Position numbers and translations under genes: made by a program
Shown: positions 17,330 to 27,789 of the stretch, piece after piece
How the letters are laid out: every line of letters begins with the position of its first letter
Numbering within the stretch: the stretch's first letter is position 1
Notes under the pieces: model-generated
Seen by the model: only the letters and a program-made list of their open reading frames with translations
Databases searched by the model: none
Told to the model about the DNA's origin: nothing
DNA from: Pseudomonadales bacterium
GTDB taxonomy: Bacteria > Pseudomonadota > Gammaproteobacteria > Pseudomonadales > Azotimanducaceae
Direction: 5' to 3'
Length of the DNA: 64,000 nt
NCBI GenBank assembly: GCA_012103505.1
Contig: WLWP01000001.1
Span: 1,240,001-1,304,000, forward strand

Positions 17330-19435
17330 TTATTGGAGGAGAGAGAGAACGAGCTGCGGCTGAGCGTTCGCCTGCGAGAGGATCGATACGCCTGCTTGCT
17401 GCAGTACCTGAGTTCTTGACAACTCTGCTGTTTCTTTGGCGAAATCAGCATCGAGGATCCGAGACCGTGCAGCGGTCAAGTTCTCAACGTTGATGGCCAA
17501 TGATGAAACCGTTGAGTCGAGGCGATTCTGGATAGCACCCAGATTTGCTCGCTCGCGGTTTACAGAATCAAGCGCGTTGTCTACTGCTGAAAGCGCACTC
17601 TCAGCTCCGGCCACGGTGGACAGATCTATTTCACTTAAGAATTGACCTGTGCTGGTTCCGCCGAAAGAGCCGATCTCTAAACCAACATCTGTAACACCAC
17701 TGTCACCGTTGGTAGTACCCGCTGCAACATCAAAGCTTTCAGCAGATTGTAGAGTGACCGTTCCGGTCACGGCTTCATCGTCAGCACCGCCAGAAGAAAC
17801 ACCGTCTACGGCTGCATCAAGGCCTGCAGCTGTACCGAGTGCAACTGAGGCTACGTCAGCCTGAATGTTTCTTCCATCTTCGGCAGTCAATGTGATCGTC
17901 GTACCGTTGTCAGAAGCGACGACACCAGTTTGACCGCTGATTGCGTTGATCGCATCAATTGCAGTTGTACGGTTGATCTCATCAGCATTAGCGTCTGTAG
18001 CTACAGCGATTGTAGCGATCGTCGCTGTATCAACACCGTTGATGGTGATCACACCAGAACTTGCACTATCAGTTTGACCTGTACCGCCAACCAAGACTGT
18101 TGCGTTGACTTCAGCGTTAACGCCGGTCTGATCACTAGACTTGTTGATCGCAGCTGCAAGTGCAATTGCACTGGCACTGTTATCGGTACTAGAAGCGGTA
18201 TCATCTGTTGTCTCGGCAGCACTGATTGTGACGCCGTTGATGATTATGTCACCAGCACCAAGCGCGTTGAGCGTTGTGCCCGCTTGTTCTGAACTCGTCA
18301 CTGCGGCTGTAGTACCACCGAAGGTACCGGCTGTAAGACCAGAGTTAGCGACATCACTAGAACCAGATCCATCGCCACCGTCGATGACGACATCGCTGCC
18401 ATCTTTCGATACAAGTGTGTATCCACCTTCATAGGTGCCAAAGGCTGCAAGACCGAATTCATCTTCATCACCGGCCGTAATTGTACCGGCAGCAAGAGTC
18501 ACGTTTCGGCCATCAGCAGCAGTCAGTTCTACACCGATCGTGTCAGAGCCTGAATCAGTTGCTACTACACCGGTGCGGTCGCTAACAGCGTTGATCGCTG
18601 ATACAACACCAGATCGGGTAGCTGCGCCGTCTGCGCCAGTTGCCAACGATATGGTTACGCCATTAAGTACCAAAGTACCGGAATCTGTTCCACCCGCAAC
18701 ACCTTGACCAGCAACTGAGTTGCTGTTCACTTGTGCTTCAACACCAGTGTCACCAGTCGAACGGTTGATTGCAGCTGCTTTGGCTATTGCTGAAGCGCCT
18801 GCATTTGCAACAGAAGATGTATCGTCTGCAGCGGAGGAAGGTCCAATGGCGACGCCATTGATAGACAAGTCACCGTTGGCCAATGCGTTCGCGTTACCAA
18901 TGGCGCTTATACCAGCACCAATACCGCCACCGAGCGTTTCGGTACTAACTTCGGCGATCGAGAACCCTACAGTTTCACCGACGTTGGTGCCGATCTGTAC
19001 GCTAGAAGCAAAGCTTCCGTCGAGCAGCTTACGGCCGTTGAAGTTAGTTTGTTCAGAAACTCGTGCTAGCTCATTGATGAGCTGGCTCGCCTCTGCGTTA
19101 AGGGCCTGCCGGTCTGAGTCACTGTTGGTTGCGTTAGCAGACTGTAGAGCCAGCTCCCGTAATCGTTGCAGGCTTTCAGTCATAGCACCTAGGGCACCTT
19201 CAGCTGTCTGAGCCAGCGATATCCCGTCGTTTGCGTTTCGAATTGCGACACCCAAGCCTCGGACCTGTGCGGTGAATCTTGTACTAATGGCAAGACCCGC
19301 TGCATCGTCTCGAGCGCTGTTAATGCGCAAACCAGATGACAGTCTCGACAGTGCCTGTAAACCTTCCGCCTGTGTGCGGTCTAGGTTTCTCTGCGCTGTC
19401 AGAGAACTGAGATTGGTATTAATGATCTGGGGCAT
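17330..19435 (-). CDS. fliC: Flagellin FliC, enlarged
   Basis: The filament subunit. The D0/D1 helices are intact at both ends: [20 protein letters not shown] at the N-terminus with [20 protein letters not shown], and a C-terminus ending [16 protein letters not shown]. The protein has 701 residues, against about 280-500 in many relatives. The centre (about residues 165-590) is an array of repeated units with INGV-type strands ([48 protein letters not shown]) and a [12 protein letters not shown]-type helix, as in Flagellin_IN modules. A FliA promoter lies upstream and a hairpin downstream. It is the only flagellin in the window. Confidence 0.95.
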   Translation of the reverse strand: MPQIINTNLSSLTAQRNLDRTQAEGLQALSRLSSGLRINSARDDAAGLAISTRFTAQVRGLGVAIRNANDGISLAQTAEGALGAMTESLQRLRELALQSANATNSDSDRQALNAEASQLINELARVSEQTNFNGRKLLDGSFASSVQIGTNVGETVGFSIAEVSTETLGGGIGAGISAIGNANALANGDLSINGVAIGPSSAADDTSSVANAGASAIAKAAAINRSTGDTGVEAQVNSNSVAGQGVAGGTDSGTLVLNGVTISLATGADGAATRSGVVSAINAVSDRTGVVATDSGSDTIGVELTAADGRNVTLAAGTITAGDEDEFGLAAFGTYEGGYTLVSKDGSDVVIDGGDGSGSSDVANSGLTAGTFGGTTAAVTSSEQAGTTLNALGAGDIIINGVTISAAETTDDTASSTDNSASAIALAAAINKSSDQTGVNAEVNATVLVGGTGQTDSASSGVITINGVDTATIATIAVATDANADEINRTTAIDAINAISGQTGVVASDNGTTITLTAEDGRNIQADVASVALGTAAGLDAAVDGVSSGGADDEAVTGTVTLQSAESFDVAAGTTNGDSGVTDVGLEIGSFGGTSTGQFLSEIDLSTVAGAESALSAVDNALDSVNRERANLGAIQNRLDSTVSSLAINVENLTAARSRILDADFAKETAELSRTQVLQQAGVSILSQANAQPQLVLSLLQ

Positions 19436-19503
19436 TTCAAGCTACTCCATTTGCGTTGTTAGATATCCCCTCCGAATCCAATACAGGGGGTTCTCAAATA
19501 GGG

Positions 19504-19530
19504 ATAACGGCGATCGTGGGGATTACTTTA
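19504..19530 (-). promoter_or_regulatory. FliA (sigma-28) promoter of fliC
   Basis: On the minus strand TAAAGTAA, 11 bases, GCCGTTAT closely matches the sigma-28 consensus TAAAGTTT-N11-GCCGATAA, with exact spacing. The -10 element lies about 68 bases before the fliC ATG. The rest of the 228-base gap back to the flgL stop shows no gene. Confidence 0.85.
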
Positions 19531-19663
19531 GTGACTGAGTTCACAGTCTGGGTCAGGCGGGTAAATATCTGCAAAAATCGAGTCTAGAAGTCGCCAAATC
19601 CGCCTAAGGCGCACGCCTGTGAACGGCCTGCGCGTCTCTTACATTTTAGCCGGTAATCTAGGA

Positions 19664-20887
19664 CTAGAGGCGATTGAAGAGAGAAAGGTCCTTGATTCGA
19701 ACAAAACTCTGCTGAGCTGCTTCTAGAACAAAGGACTGATAGGCAAGGTCACTGACCGCTTCAGCAAAATCCAGATCTTCCACACTGGAGCGCACCCCTT
19801 CTAGCTGGAGATTGACATCTTCGTGCAAGGTTTGAACAGCTTCTAAACTGTTGAACCGCGCGCCTATATCAGCTCGCGTACGGGAAATGCTAGAAGTCGC
19901 AGCATTGAGTCCAGCGATCGTCTTGTCGATTAATGACTGAAACGCCTCAGGTTCATCCGAAGCATCAATATTCTGCAAGCCTGTTGCGATACCGTTGACC
20001 GTCTCGAACAAGGACTGTTTGTTGTTTGTCGCGATAACAAAACGTTCACCTGGCTGCACAGCACCATCTATGCGAAGGGAGACACCAGCAACATCTATCT
20101 CCGCCTTACCGAGAAAGGCGACATTGACCATCCCTTCTAGCGGACGGCCATCGCTGCTTCGTTTGACTGTGTAGTTTGGTGCACCTCCGGCTTCAGCCTC
20201 AGGTCTGAACTCGATAACGATCTCGTCTGGATAGAATTCATCGAGCAACTCTTGGTCGGAAACCGTGAGACCCGTCAGACTAGCTGATGGTGCAGAGTCG
20301 ACCGTCAGTTCCACGTTGGTAGCCGGCGCAGATATGTCCATAAACACTTTGCTGCCAGAATCGTTCAGAGTCAGATACTGCGTACGATCAATCTGCACCT
20401 GCCTAATCCCCTCATCACCATGGTAATTGACAGTTTGCCCATCTAACTCGAACGGAGGCACTTCACCCTTGTAGCCACTGAATAGAAACTGCCCGGCGGG
20501 ATTCCGAGTGTTCGCCAGTGACAGTAGCTCTTCAAAACGGGCTGAAATTTCACTCGCCAAGAATTCTCTGTCTTCACTCGTGCGAATTCCAGACGCTGCT
20601 TGTAGGGTTAATTCTTGTACACGATGTATCAGCTCGCTCACTTGATCGAGCACGGAATCTTCCAGCGCGAGTTGTACATCTGCCGCATCGGCGTTTTTCA
20701 GAAACTGTTCTCGAGCACGCATCTCTTGGTTGAGATTAATTACCCTCGCTGCCCCAACCGGATCGTCAGCTGGATTGACGAGGCGTTTTCCATGGGAGAT
20801 CTGCTGCTGCGTATCAGCGGTCTGCTTCGCCAAAAGTTGAATTTGATTGGCCGCTTGGCTGTGAACTTGAAACGAAGAGACACGCAT
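19664..20887 (-). CDS. flgL: Hook-filament junction protein FlgL
   Basis: FlgL (HAP3) joins hook-associated protein FlgK to the filament. The 407-residue product begins MRVSSFQVHSQAANQIQLLA with the conserved LVNPADDPVGAARVINL and ends with the flagellin-like helix SFVLEAAQQSFVRIKDLSLF. Length is typical. It follows flgK after about 60 bases and is the last gene of the flg run. Confidence 0.93.
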   Translation of the reverse strand: MRVSSFQVHSQAANQIQLLAKQTADTQQQISHGKRLVNPADDPVGAARVINLNQEMRAREQFLKNADAADVQLALEDSVLDQVSELIHRVQELTLQAASGIRTSEDREFLASEISARFEELLSLANTRNPAGQFLFSGYKGEVPPFELDGQTVNYHGDEGIRQVQIDRTQYLTLNDSGSKVFMDISAPATNVELTVDSAPSASLTGLTVSDQELLDEFYPDEIVIEFRPEAEAGGAPNYTVKRSSDGRPLEGMVNVAFLGKAEIDVAGVSLRIDGAVQPGERFVIATNNKQSLFETVNGIATGLQNIDASDEPEAFQSLIDKTIAGLNAATSSISRTRADIGARFNSLEAVQTLHEDVNLQLEGVRSSVEDLDFAEAVSDLAYQSFVLEAAQQSFVRIKDLSLFNRL

Positions 20888-20947
20888 CGAATCTATATCC
20901 TTGAGTTAGCTCAATTCAGAGCAGTTTCACCAGACGCCTAACAACAT

Positions 20948-23581
20948 CTACGAGACGGAGTTAAGAAGTACATTAAATATATCGCGCGCAATCGAAATCA
21001 CTTGAGCCGCCGCGTTGTACGCTTGCTCATGTCTAATGAGATTGGCAGCCTCTTCATCGAGATTAACGCCTGAAACAGACTCACGAAACGATTCACTCTG
21101 GGCTAAGAGCGACTCTGCTGCTTCCCGATTAACCTGGGCTTGTGCAGATTGGATGCCAACACTTTGGATCATGCCCCCAAAAACGCCTGCAAAGGTCCTG
21201 GGCGGATCACCGACGATCGGCGTTTCACTCAAAGCGCCCATGGCCAATGCGTTTCGGTTATCTGCGACGCCCTGCGCATTAAAGACCAGGTCAAAGCGAT
21301 CGCCTGCTTTGGCTGCGCCTGTCAAGACGGCATCGAAACCTAGATCAGCGCGTGCGTGAACAGGCTCGCTAGCAAATACGCCGGTAACACTACCCGTAAG
21401 CGTTAAACCGGGATCAAGAACCGTATTAACAACGCCACCCACAGTAGCAGTGCTGTAGCTTCCAGGAACGCTTCCACCAAGAGTTAAGGACTCTCCTTTT
21501 GCATTGGTCAAAGTTATCGACTCGGCAGGGTCACCTTGGAAGTGAAGCGCAAGATCTGAGCCATCCTGTGCTGTTAACGAAAGCGTCTGTCCGTCAGATT
21601 TCGCATATATACCACGCGCACTTAAGTTCTCATTGTCATTGATCGTATCAGCTAGTTCAGCCAAGTCGGTGAAACCTGAAACGGTCACGCCATTTATCGT
21701 CAACTCGACTGGTGTACCCGTCTGTTGGTTTGTCAGACCGGATAACTGTACTTCAGTCGTGGCTGAAGCCTTCACGCCGGGCAAGTTCGACAACTGTGCT
21801 GCGATTTCTGCCGCTGAGGCATCAGCATTTAAAGTTACGTTCAAATCTTGGTCCGGGTACACAGAATCGAGGTACGCGACGGTGAGCATGCCGCTCGGAT
21901 AGCCGTTACCCAATGCGCTGAAATCACTAACGAAGCCGTTGGTGGTCTCGATCGCAGACACTGCAGGCCCAGATGTGCTCACCAAACTACTACCTGCGGC
22001 GAACGGCAGTAGGTGATTCTCCGCGCCTGGAACGATGTTCATCGTACCGAGATCAGGTTGCAGCGGAACCGGATTGCCTGGATCACTGTTATCCAAGACC
22101 ACGTATTCAGTATCGCTTAAGAATTCAACCAACAGCGGCGGTAGTAGCGCACCATCGCCATTGAAAACTGGGTGTTCAGAATCTGTGATCTGAACTCTAA
22201 TGCCCGCATCGCCTTCATTCGCTCCTCGCGCATCAACCAAAACAGGTGATGCCAGGGCCAACGCGCCAGGTTCAGACAGCACAAGGTCAAACTGCTGAGC
22301 AAAATCACCGTACGGACGAACGAGGATCGTGTCCCCGGGCTTTAGAGTACCTGAGGCAAATTCAACACGGAGTCCTTCAAACTCAATTTCTTGAGGAACA
22401 GTTAAGGATGTCCCCCTTTGGACAAGTGCGCCATCGGATTTTCGCTGTATCGTATAACTTCCAGCATTTTCCTCAGAGAACCGAATGATGTAGTCATCAG
22501 GCTCCGCTGCGAACGGATCGTCGATGTAGACATTGACGGAAGCTGTTGCGCCACCAGTCGAGCTCTGATTGCCTAGGTAATCAGTACGATTCCCGACAAG
22601 CGCAGCATCATTCACATCTCTGAACAGATGTTTTCCAAACTTGCCATCGAGGTCGACACCAAGTTCGTGCTGTTCATTGAACGCTATAGAAAGAGCGGCA
22701 GCGAGACGACCAATTTCATTTTGTGTGGGAAACAGAACCTCTTCACGGAAGCGCAGCAAACCGCCCATCTCGCCACCTGTTAGCGAAGATGTGACTATCT
22801 CCTGACTACTGCTACCGATCGGCTGTAGTGCAATATCGCCATCACCAGTAACTTCAAGTCGCGCAACATCCTGGCCGAGAACGAGCGGTTGGCCCTTGCC
22901 AATAAACACATTCATCTGGCCATCGCCCTGTTCAATCGTGGAAACAGAGACAAGGCTCGACAGGTCCTTCAAAAGCAATTCACGTTGATCTAACAAGGCA
23001 TTGTAAGCAGAAGAACCATTTTCACTCGCCATCGATGCAATCCGGTCGTTGACATCAACAAGCAAGGTTGAAAGCTCATTCACCCTAGCTGTCGCTGATT
23101 CGAGTGCAGTCGTAGAGTCTCTAGCCAATAACCATGTACGTTCAGCAACGCCTTGGAAACGATTGGTCATCGCTTGGGCGTTGTTTAAAACAAAATCTCT
23201 GAGCGCGAGATCGGAAGGTTCATTTGCGGCATCTTGGATAGAGGCAAAAAAATCACGCATAGACGCATCGATTCCTGCCCTTGCGTCAAACACGCTGGAT
23301 TCCAATTGTCCGATGCGATCAGCAAAAGACTCTAACTCCGCGCTTAGCGATGTGTCTGTACGCACTTGTTCGTCAATAAAGGCGTCGGCAATTCGTGTCA
23401 CACTGCCAACGCGTACGCCCGCACCCCCTAATCCTGATGCATTGGATCCAACAATCGTCTCGAGGTCAGCCCGTTGTCGGGTATAACCTGGTGTTGCGGC
23501 GTTAGTAATATTCTGGCCAACAACGTTCAATGCAGCCTGCTGCGTTTTTAGACCCGTTACGCCAATGTTTAGGAGAGACAC
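20948..23581 (-). CDS. flgK: Hook-associated protein FlgK, enlarged
   Basis: FlgK (HAP1) is the first junction protein on the hook. N- and C-terminal helices are conserved: SLLNIGVTGLKTQQAALNVV and LIRHEQAYNAAAQVISIARD. Translation starts at a GTG (23581) that overlaps the flgJ stop by one base. At 877 residues it is well above the usual 450-650. The added central part includes a unit with VELTINGVTVSGFTDLAELA and ARGIYAKSDGQTLSLTAQDG, resembling the repeat modules in FliC, FliD and FlgE. Confidence 0.93.
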   Translation of the reverse strand: MSLLNIGVTGLKTQQAALNVVGQNITNAATPGYTRQRADLETIVGSNASGLGGAGVRVGSVTRIADAFIDEQVRTDTSLSAELESFADRIGQLESSVFDARAGIDASMRDFFASIQDAANEPSDLALRDFVLNNAQAMTNRFQGVAERTWLLARDSTTALESATARVNELSTLLVDVNDRIASMASENGSSAYNALLDQRELLLKDLSSLVSVSTIEQGDGQMNVFIGKGQPLVLGQDVARLEVTGDGDIALQPIGSSSQEIVTSSLTGGEMGGLLRFREEVLFPTQNEIGRLAAALSIAFNEQHELGVDLDGKFGKHLFRDVNDAALVGNRTDYLGNQSSTGGATASVNVYIDDPFAAEPDDYIIRFSEENAGSYTIQRKSDGALVQRGTSLTVPQEIEFEGLRVEFASGTLKPGDTILVRPYGDFAQQFDLVLSEPGALALASPVLVDARGANEGDAGIRVQITDSEHPVFNGDGALLPPLLVEFLSDTEYVVLDNSDPGNPVPLQPDLGTMNIVPGAENHLLPFAAGSSLVSTSGPAVSAIETTNGFVSDFSALGNGYPSGMLTVAYLDSVYPDQDLNVTLNADASAAEIAAQLSNLPGVKASATTEVQLSGLTNQQTGTPVELTINGVTVSGFTDLAELADTINDNENLSARGIYAKSDGQTLSLTAQDGSDLALHFQGDPAESITLTNAKGESLTLGGSVPGSYSTATVGGVVNTVLDPGLTLTGSVTGVFASEPVHARADLGFDAVLTGAAKAGDRFDLVFNAQGVADNRNALAMGALSETPIVGDPPRTFAGVFGGMIQSVGIQSAQAQVNREAAESLLAQSESFRESVSGVNLDEEAANLIRHEQAYNAAAQVISIARDIFNVLLNSVS

Positions 23582-24450
23582 TACATCACTCCTTTAGTTA
23601 TTCGTTCAGCGATGCTAACAAGCTTGTCAGCATACTTCGGATCCGTCGCGTAACCGGTTTGCATGAGTGTAGATGCAAATTTCTTCAGGTCGTCACCCGC
23701 CGCCATCACATCTTGGTAACGAGGGTTTGAGCTAAGTGTTTGTATGTAGTCTTGGACGCTTCCCTCCCAATCCGGATAGGACCGGAAGTTGGCGAGTTTG
23801 TTTACCCACTTGCCGAGCTCAAATTCCATACTCGATATGGGTACTGAGGGTTCTGCATCCGTTTTCGCCTTCATCCCAAATAGATTGTGGCTGAGCGACC
23901 CATCCTCTTTCGCGATGACATTGTTACCCCACCCAGTTTCAAGCGCCGCTTGTCCCAACACACCTTCAATGGGCAGGGATGTATTCTTCAGCAGTTTCTC
24001 TACTATGGGTTGAATCGTCTGTATGAATGCATCTGGATCAGAAAAAGCTGAGACTCGTTGTGAGGTCGGAAGAGGCTGTGGCTTCTGCGCTTCTACGCTG
24101 TTACTCAGCTGAGGTGTTAGTGCACCCTCCGTCGGAAGCGGCGCCTGACCTTGTAGTTGACGCACGATTACGTCTGCCAGCCCAACACCTCCGTGTTTAG
24201 AAAGATGAATCGACATCTCGTGATCCATCATCTGCTGATGCATCTTCATTTCATTTGTGTTCATAAAATTGTCAGAAGCGATAGACTCGTTCGCTTGACG
24301 GGCAGCTTTTAGCCACATGTCGATAAAGAGACTTTCGAAGTGCTGTGCAGCCTTCTGTAAACCCTCAGGAGAATTCGTCTCCTTATTGAGAATATGAGGC
24401 AACTGCGCAAATTGCGCATAGCTTACATCTGTCGCCATCGGTCCTGACAT
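23581..24450 (-). CDS. flgJ: Flagellar rod assembly protein / peptidoglycan hydrolase FlgJ
   Basis: A bifunctional FlgJ of 289 residues. Residues about 25-100 form the rod-binding domain (QKAAQHFESLFIDMWLKAAR). Residues about 140-289 form a glucosaminidase domain that opens the peptidoglycan for the rod, with the catalytic Glu in GQAALETGWGNNVI and LSHNLFGMKA. The ATG at 24450 overlaps the flgI stop; MATDVSYAQ at 24435 is an alternative. It is intact although flgI upstream is not. Confidence 0.93.
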   Translation of the reverse strand: MSGPMATDVSYAQFAQLPHILNKETNSPEGLQKAAQHFESLFIDMWLKAARQANESIASDNFMNTNEMKMHQQMMDHEMSIHLSKHGGVGLADVIVRQLQGQAPLPTEGALTPQLSNSVEAQKPQPLPTSQRVSAFSDPDAFIQTIQPIVEKLLKNTSLPIEGVLGQAALETGWGNNVIAKEDGSLSHNLFGMKAKTDAEPSVPISSMEFELGKWVNKLANFRSYPDWEGSVQDYIQTLSSNPRYQDVMAAGDDLKKFASTLMQTGYATDPKYADKLVSIAERITKGVM

Positions 24451-25546
24451 TAGATCACTACCAGTTCCGCTCGCAGAGCACCTGCCTGTCGCAATGCCTC
24501 TAGAATGGCCATCAGGTCACCTGGCGCAGCGCCCACCTCGTTCACCGCAGTGACAATGTCTTGTAAGTTCACACCAGGAGCAAAATAAAACATTCGGCTG
24601 TCTTCTTCGGTAATCTCCACTTCAGATCCAGCGACCACAACGGTTTCGCCCGCAGCAAATGCATTAGGTTGGACAGCTTCTGCGTCCTCGCTGATGGTTA
24701 CCGTCTAGCTGCCGTGTGTCACAGCTGCTGGCGCAACCTCTACTCTCTCCCCGATAACGATCGTACCCGTTCGCGAATTGATCACGACTTTGGCCGAGTT
24801 GGAATCTGGTTCTACGTCAAGATTCTCTAGAACCGACAGAAACGATACGCGTTGCGTTGCATCTTTCGGCGACCGTACTGATATAGAACCTGCATCTAGA
24901 GTTGTTGCCACCGCCGGGCCAAAAGTCGAATTGATCTTTTCAGCAAGACGTCGTGCCGTTGTGAAATCTGCTTGGTGGAGATTAAAGACAATGTTCTCAG
25001 CGTGACTAAATCCATCGGGTGCAGGCCGTTCTATATTGCCCCCCGACGCTATCCGGCCAACGCTCGGTACGTTGACCGTCACGGAAGAGCCATCAATACC
25101 CTCTGCGCCAAAACCACCAACAACCAAGCTACCTTGAGCTACTGCATAGACGAGGCCATCCAGGGCTTTGAGTGGTGTTACAAGTAAAGTTCCACCACGG
25201 AGAGACTTGGCGTTGCCTACCGAAGAAACGGTCACATCCAGACGCTGACCAGGTTTTGCAAACGCTGGGAGATCGGCATGCACGGCTACTGCTGCTACGT
25301 TTTTGAGTTGAAACGTCGCATTAGCAGGCATTTGTATCCCCAGCTGCTGCAACATATTCCTAAACGTCTGAACCGTAAAAGGTGTTTGGCTAGTTTGATC
25401 TCCAGTACCATCCAAGCCAACGACCAAGCCATATCCCACCAATTGGTTACTACGGACGCCACTGACGTTAGTCAGGTCCTTAATGCGTTGCGCTTGCACC
25501 TGAGAAGCACGAGCACCATCAATACAACAGACAGAAAATACTTCAT
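24450..25546 (-). pseudogene. flgI: P-ring protein FlgI, disrupted by a frameshift and an in-frame amber codon
   Basis: FlgI forms the periplasmic P ring around the rod. The ATG at 25546, nine bases after the flgH stop with GGAG before it, begins a signal peptide ([14 protein letters not shown]). The mature part ([20 protein letters not shown], then [18 protein letters not shown]) is in a different frame, so one base appears to be missing near 25500-25520. The mature frame then stops at a TAG (24705-24707) after VTHGS, where relatives have SLTVTISED; TVTISED follows directly and the frame continues to LVVI at 24450. A TTG-to-TAG change explains this. The C-terminal 85 residues are lost unless the amber codon is read through. 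Confidence 0.85.
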
Positions 25547-25554
25547 CGGTACTC

Positions 25555-26229
25555 CTAGAATGGGTTAATCGAGCCAAGGAAGAACTTAGTCATCCAACCG
25601 GCCCGGTTTGAGTTAGCAATCGCTCCGGTGCCGCTATATGCGACTCTCGCATCTGCTAGACGCAAGCTAGAGACAGAGTTGTCGGCGCCAATGCCCTCAG
25701 TCCTCACCAACCCAGAAACACGGACATATTCTTCGCCAGTGTTGAGCTGGAACCATTTTTCGCCTTGAACCAACAACAGACCATTTGGTAGTACATCAGC
25801 AACAACGGCGCTTATCGTGCCAGTTAGCGAGTTGCTTTGATCGCTATCTCCTTGGCCGCTAAATTCGGTCGAGCTTGAAATGGAATTCAAATCTGCATCC
25901 GTACTTCCACGAACTATGTTGCCTAATAGCGTCGGGTTTAGAATTTGATTAGTTGTATCTTTGGCAATAGAGGTTTCTGCACTCTTAGAAGAACGCATGC
26001 GTTCTTCAAGAGAGATGGTGACTACATCACCGATTTCCCGAGCTCGACGGTCGTCGAACAATGCCAAATTGTGACTCGTGTGAAAGAGTGAACCTGCGCT
26101 CAAGCTAGTAGGCTTTGGCATCGTCGGCAGAACCGGACGATAAACTGGTTCAGCGCGTGCCGGTTCCTTCGGTATATGCATACACCCGCCGAATAACAGG
26201 AGAGCAAACAAAGCTAGTGATATTCTCAT
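25555..26229 (-). CDS. flgH: Flagellar L-ring lipoprotein FlgH
   Basis: FlgH forms the outer-membrane L ring. The ATG at 26229 gives a lipoprotein signal, [16 protein letters not shown], with the lipobox cysteine at residue 16. The body shows the family features [20 protein letters not shown], then [10 protein letters not shown], and the C-terminal [14 protein letters not shown]. The 224-residue length is normal. It lies 10 bases after flgG and precedes the damaged flgI. Confidence 0.93.
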   Translation of the reverse strand: MRISLALFALLLFGGCMHIPKEPARAEPVYRPVLPTMPKPTSLSAGSLFHTSHNLALFDDRRAREIGDVVTISLEERMRSSKSAETSIAKDTTNQILNPTLLGNIVRGSTDADLNSISSSTEFSGQGDSDQSNSLTGTISAVVADVLPNGLLLVQGEKWFQLNTGEEYVRVSGLVRTEGIGADNSVSSLRLADARVAYSGTGAIANSNRAGWMTKFFLGSINPF

Positions 26230-26239
26230 TTCAATTGAC

Positions 26240-27019
26240 CTATAGATTCTGAGCGAGATACTGGAGCATCTGATCCGCGGTAGAGACGACCCTCGCATTC
26301 ATTTCATAAGCACGTTGCGTCGCCACCATGTTCACCATCTCTTCGACGACGGAGACGTTAGAAGACTCGAGTACCCCTTGCACGACCTCTCCTGTACCGT
26401 TTAAACCAGGTGTGGATTGCAATGGCGCGCCACTGGCAACGGTTTCGCGGTAAAGATTACTTCCCACCGCCTCAAGCCCTGTTGGATTGACAAAATCAGC
26501 CAGTTGAAGGTTGCCAATTTGTGTCTGTGTGCCGTTAGAGGTTGCAGAGACGGTGCCATCACGAGCAATCGTTAAACCGGAGCTTCCTTGAGGAATGTTG
26601 ATCGCGGGTTCCAGCGCATAACCTTGTGAAGTAACAAGATCACCATCCTGATTTACTGAGAACGAACCTGTTCGACTGTATGCAACGGAACCATCGGGCA
26701 TGGAAATTTGGAAAAATCCGTTCCCCTCAATAGCCAGATCCAAAGCACGCTCGGTGGTTTGCAGGGAACCAATGGAAAATTGTTTCTGCGTAGCGGCAAC
26801 TCGAACCCCTGTACCGAGCTGTACACCCGAGGGCAGCGTTGAATCCTGGGAAGATTGCGCCCCGGGTTGCTGATTGATCTGATAGACAAGATCTTCAAAG
26901 ACAGCACGATCCTTCTTAAATCCCACCGTACCAACGTTCGCAAGATTGTTGGAGATCGTACGCAGCGCCGTATCTTGTGCGGCTAATCCTGTTTTACTGA
27001 CCCAAAGCGTTGAATTCAT
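26240..27019 (-). CDS. flgG: Flagellar distal rod protein FlgG
   Basis: FlgG is the distal rod subunit. The ATG at 27019 is preceded by AGGAGTT at good spacing, so it is favoured over an in-frame TTG six bases upstream. The N-terminus NSTLWVSKTGLAAQDTALRT and C-terminus MVNMVATQRAYEMNARVVST are the conserved rod-protein helices. About 259 residues, the standard length. It follows flgF by about 30 bases. Confidence 0.95.
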   Translation of the reverse strand: MNSTLWVSKTGLAAQDTALRTISNNLANVGTVGFKKDRAVFEDLVYQINQQPGAQSSQDSTLPSGVQLGTGVRVAATQKQFSIGSLQTTERALDLAIEGNGFFQISMPDGSVAYSRTGSFSVNQDGDLVTSQGYALEPAINIPQGSSGLTIARDGTVSATSNGTQTQIGNLQLADFVNPTGLEAVGSNLYRETVASGAPLQSTPGLNGTGEVVQGVLESSNVSVVEEMVNMVATQRAYEMNARVVSTADQMLQYLAQNL

Positions 27020-27048
27020 TGTCAACTCCTATGTCGTGTTCTGTCTTT

Positions 27049-27789
27049 TTATCCAATTCTCAATAGTTGAGTGACAGCTTCGTCGTTGCCCTCCGCTACC
27101 TTCATCATCTTTACTTCCAGCTCGAACTGTCGCGCAAGGGATATAATCTCCGTCAGTTCATGAACTGCGTTCACGTTGCTTGATTCGATAAAGCCGGAGT
27201 TCACAGAGACTCCAGCGGCGTTCGGAAAAGGTTCTTGTAAGTTGTTCCGTATCAACCCTGCTTCGTCTTTAAACACTTCTGCAGCGGACGGATTAACCAA
27301 TTTAAGTTGGTCTATTTGAACGAGCGCTTCAGAGCCTTGCCCTTGAGGACGAATGGTTATCGCTCCATCAGAGCCGAACTGAATCGATTCAAAGGGAGGC
27401 AATACAACTGGTCCACCAGTGCCCAGCATTTGGAATCCGTTAGAATTTGACAAACGCCCTGCGCTATCAACCTGCAACGATCCGTTCCGCGTGTAACCCT
27501 CTGTGCCGTCAGGTGCGAGTACAGAAAAAAGACCGTCGCCGTTGATGGCGATATCCAGAGGCGAACTTGTTTCAACTTGGGTGCCTGAGCTGAGGTCAAC
27601 ACCAGCTCCCTCATTCACTGCGTAAACCCGAGTTCTATAACCATCCCCGGAAACCTCTTGCGAACTCACACGGGCTAAATCAGCGCGAAATCCGTTGGTC
27701 GAAGCGTTCGCTAGGTTGTTGGCTCTAGCCGTCTGGGCCTGCTCGATATTCGAGAGACCCACGGAGCTAACGTAAAGTAGACGATCCAT
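27049..27789 (-). CDS. flgF: Flagellar proximal rod protein FlgF
   Basis: FlgF is a proximal rod subunit of 246 residues. It begins MDRLLYVSSVGLSNIEQAQT and shows the NNLANASTNGFRADLAR rod signature and the C-terminal helix HELTEIISLARQFELEVKMM. The start codon overlaps the flgE stop (TAATG), so translation is coupled to the flgE reading frame. Its level could therefore depend on ribosomes reaching the downstream flgE fragment. Confidence 0.93.
   Translation of the reverse strand: MDRLLYVSSVGLSNIEQAQTARANNLANASTNGFRADLARVSSQEVSGDGYRTRVYAVNEGAGVDLSSGTQVETSSPLDIAINGDGLFSVLAPDGTEGYTRNGSLQVDSAGRLSNSNGFQMLGTGGPVVLPPFESIQFGSDGAITIRPQGQGSEALVQIDQLKLVNPSAAEVFKDEAGLIRNNLQEPFPNAAGVSVNSGFIESSNVNAVHELTEIISLARQFELEVKMMKVAEGNDEAVTQLLRIG

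Noticed and set aside
15353-19211. Plus-strand open frames inside fliD and fliC
   Set aside because: They are shadows of the repetitive minus-strand coding sequence and have no start signals or recognisable domains.
24450-24638. Separate small protein of 62 residues
   Set aside because: It is the C-terminus of FlgI in the same frame as the main part, cut off only by the amber codon.
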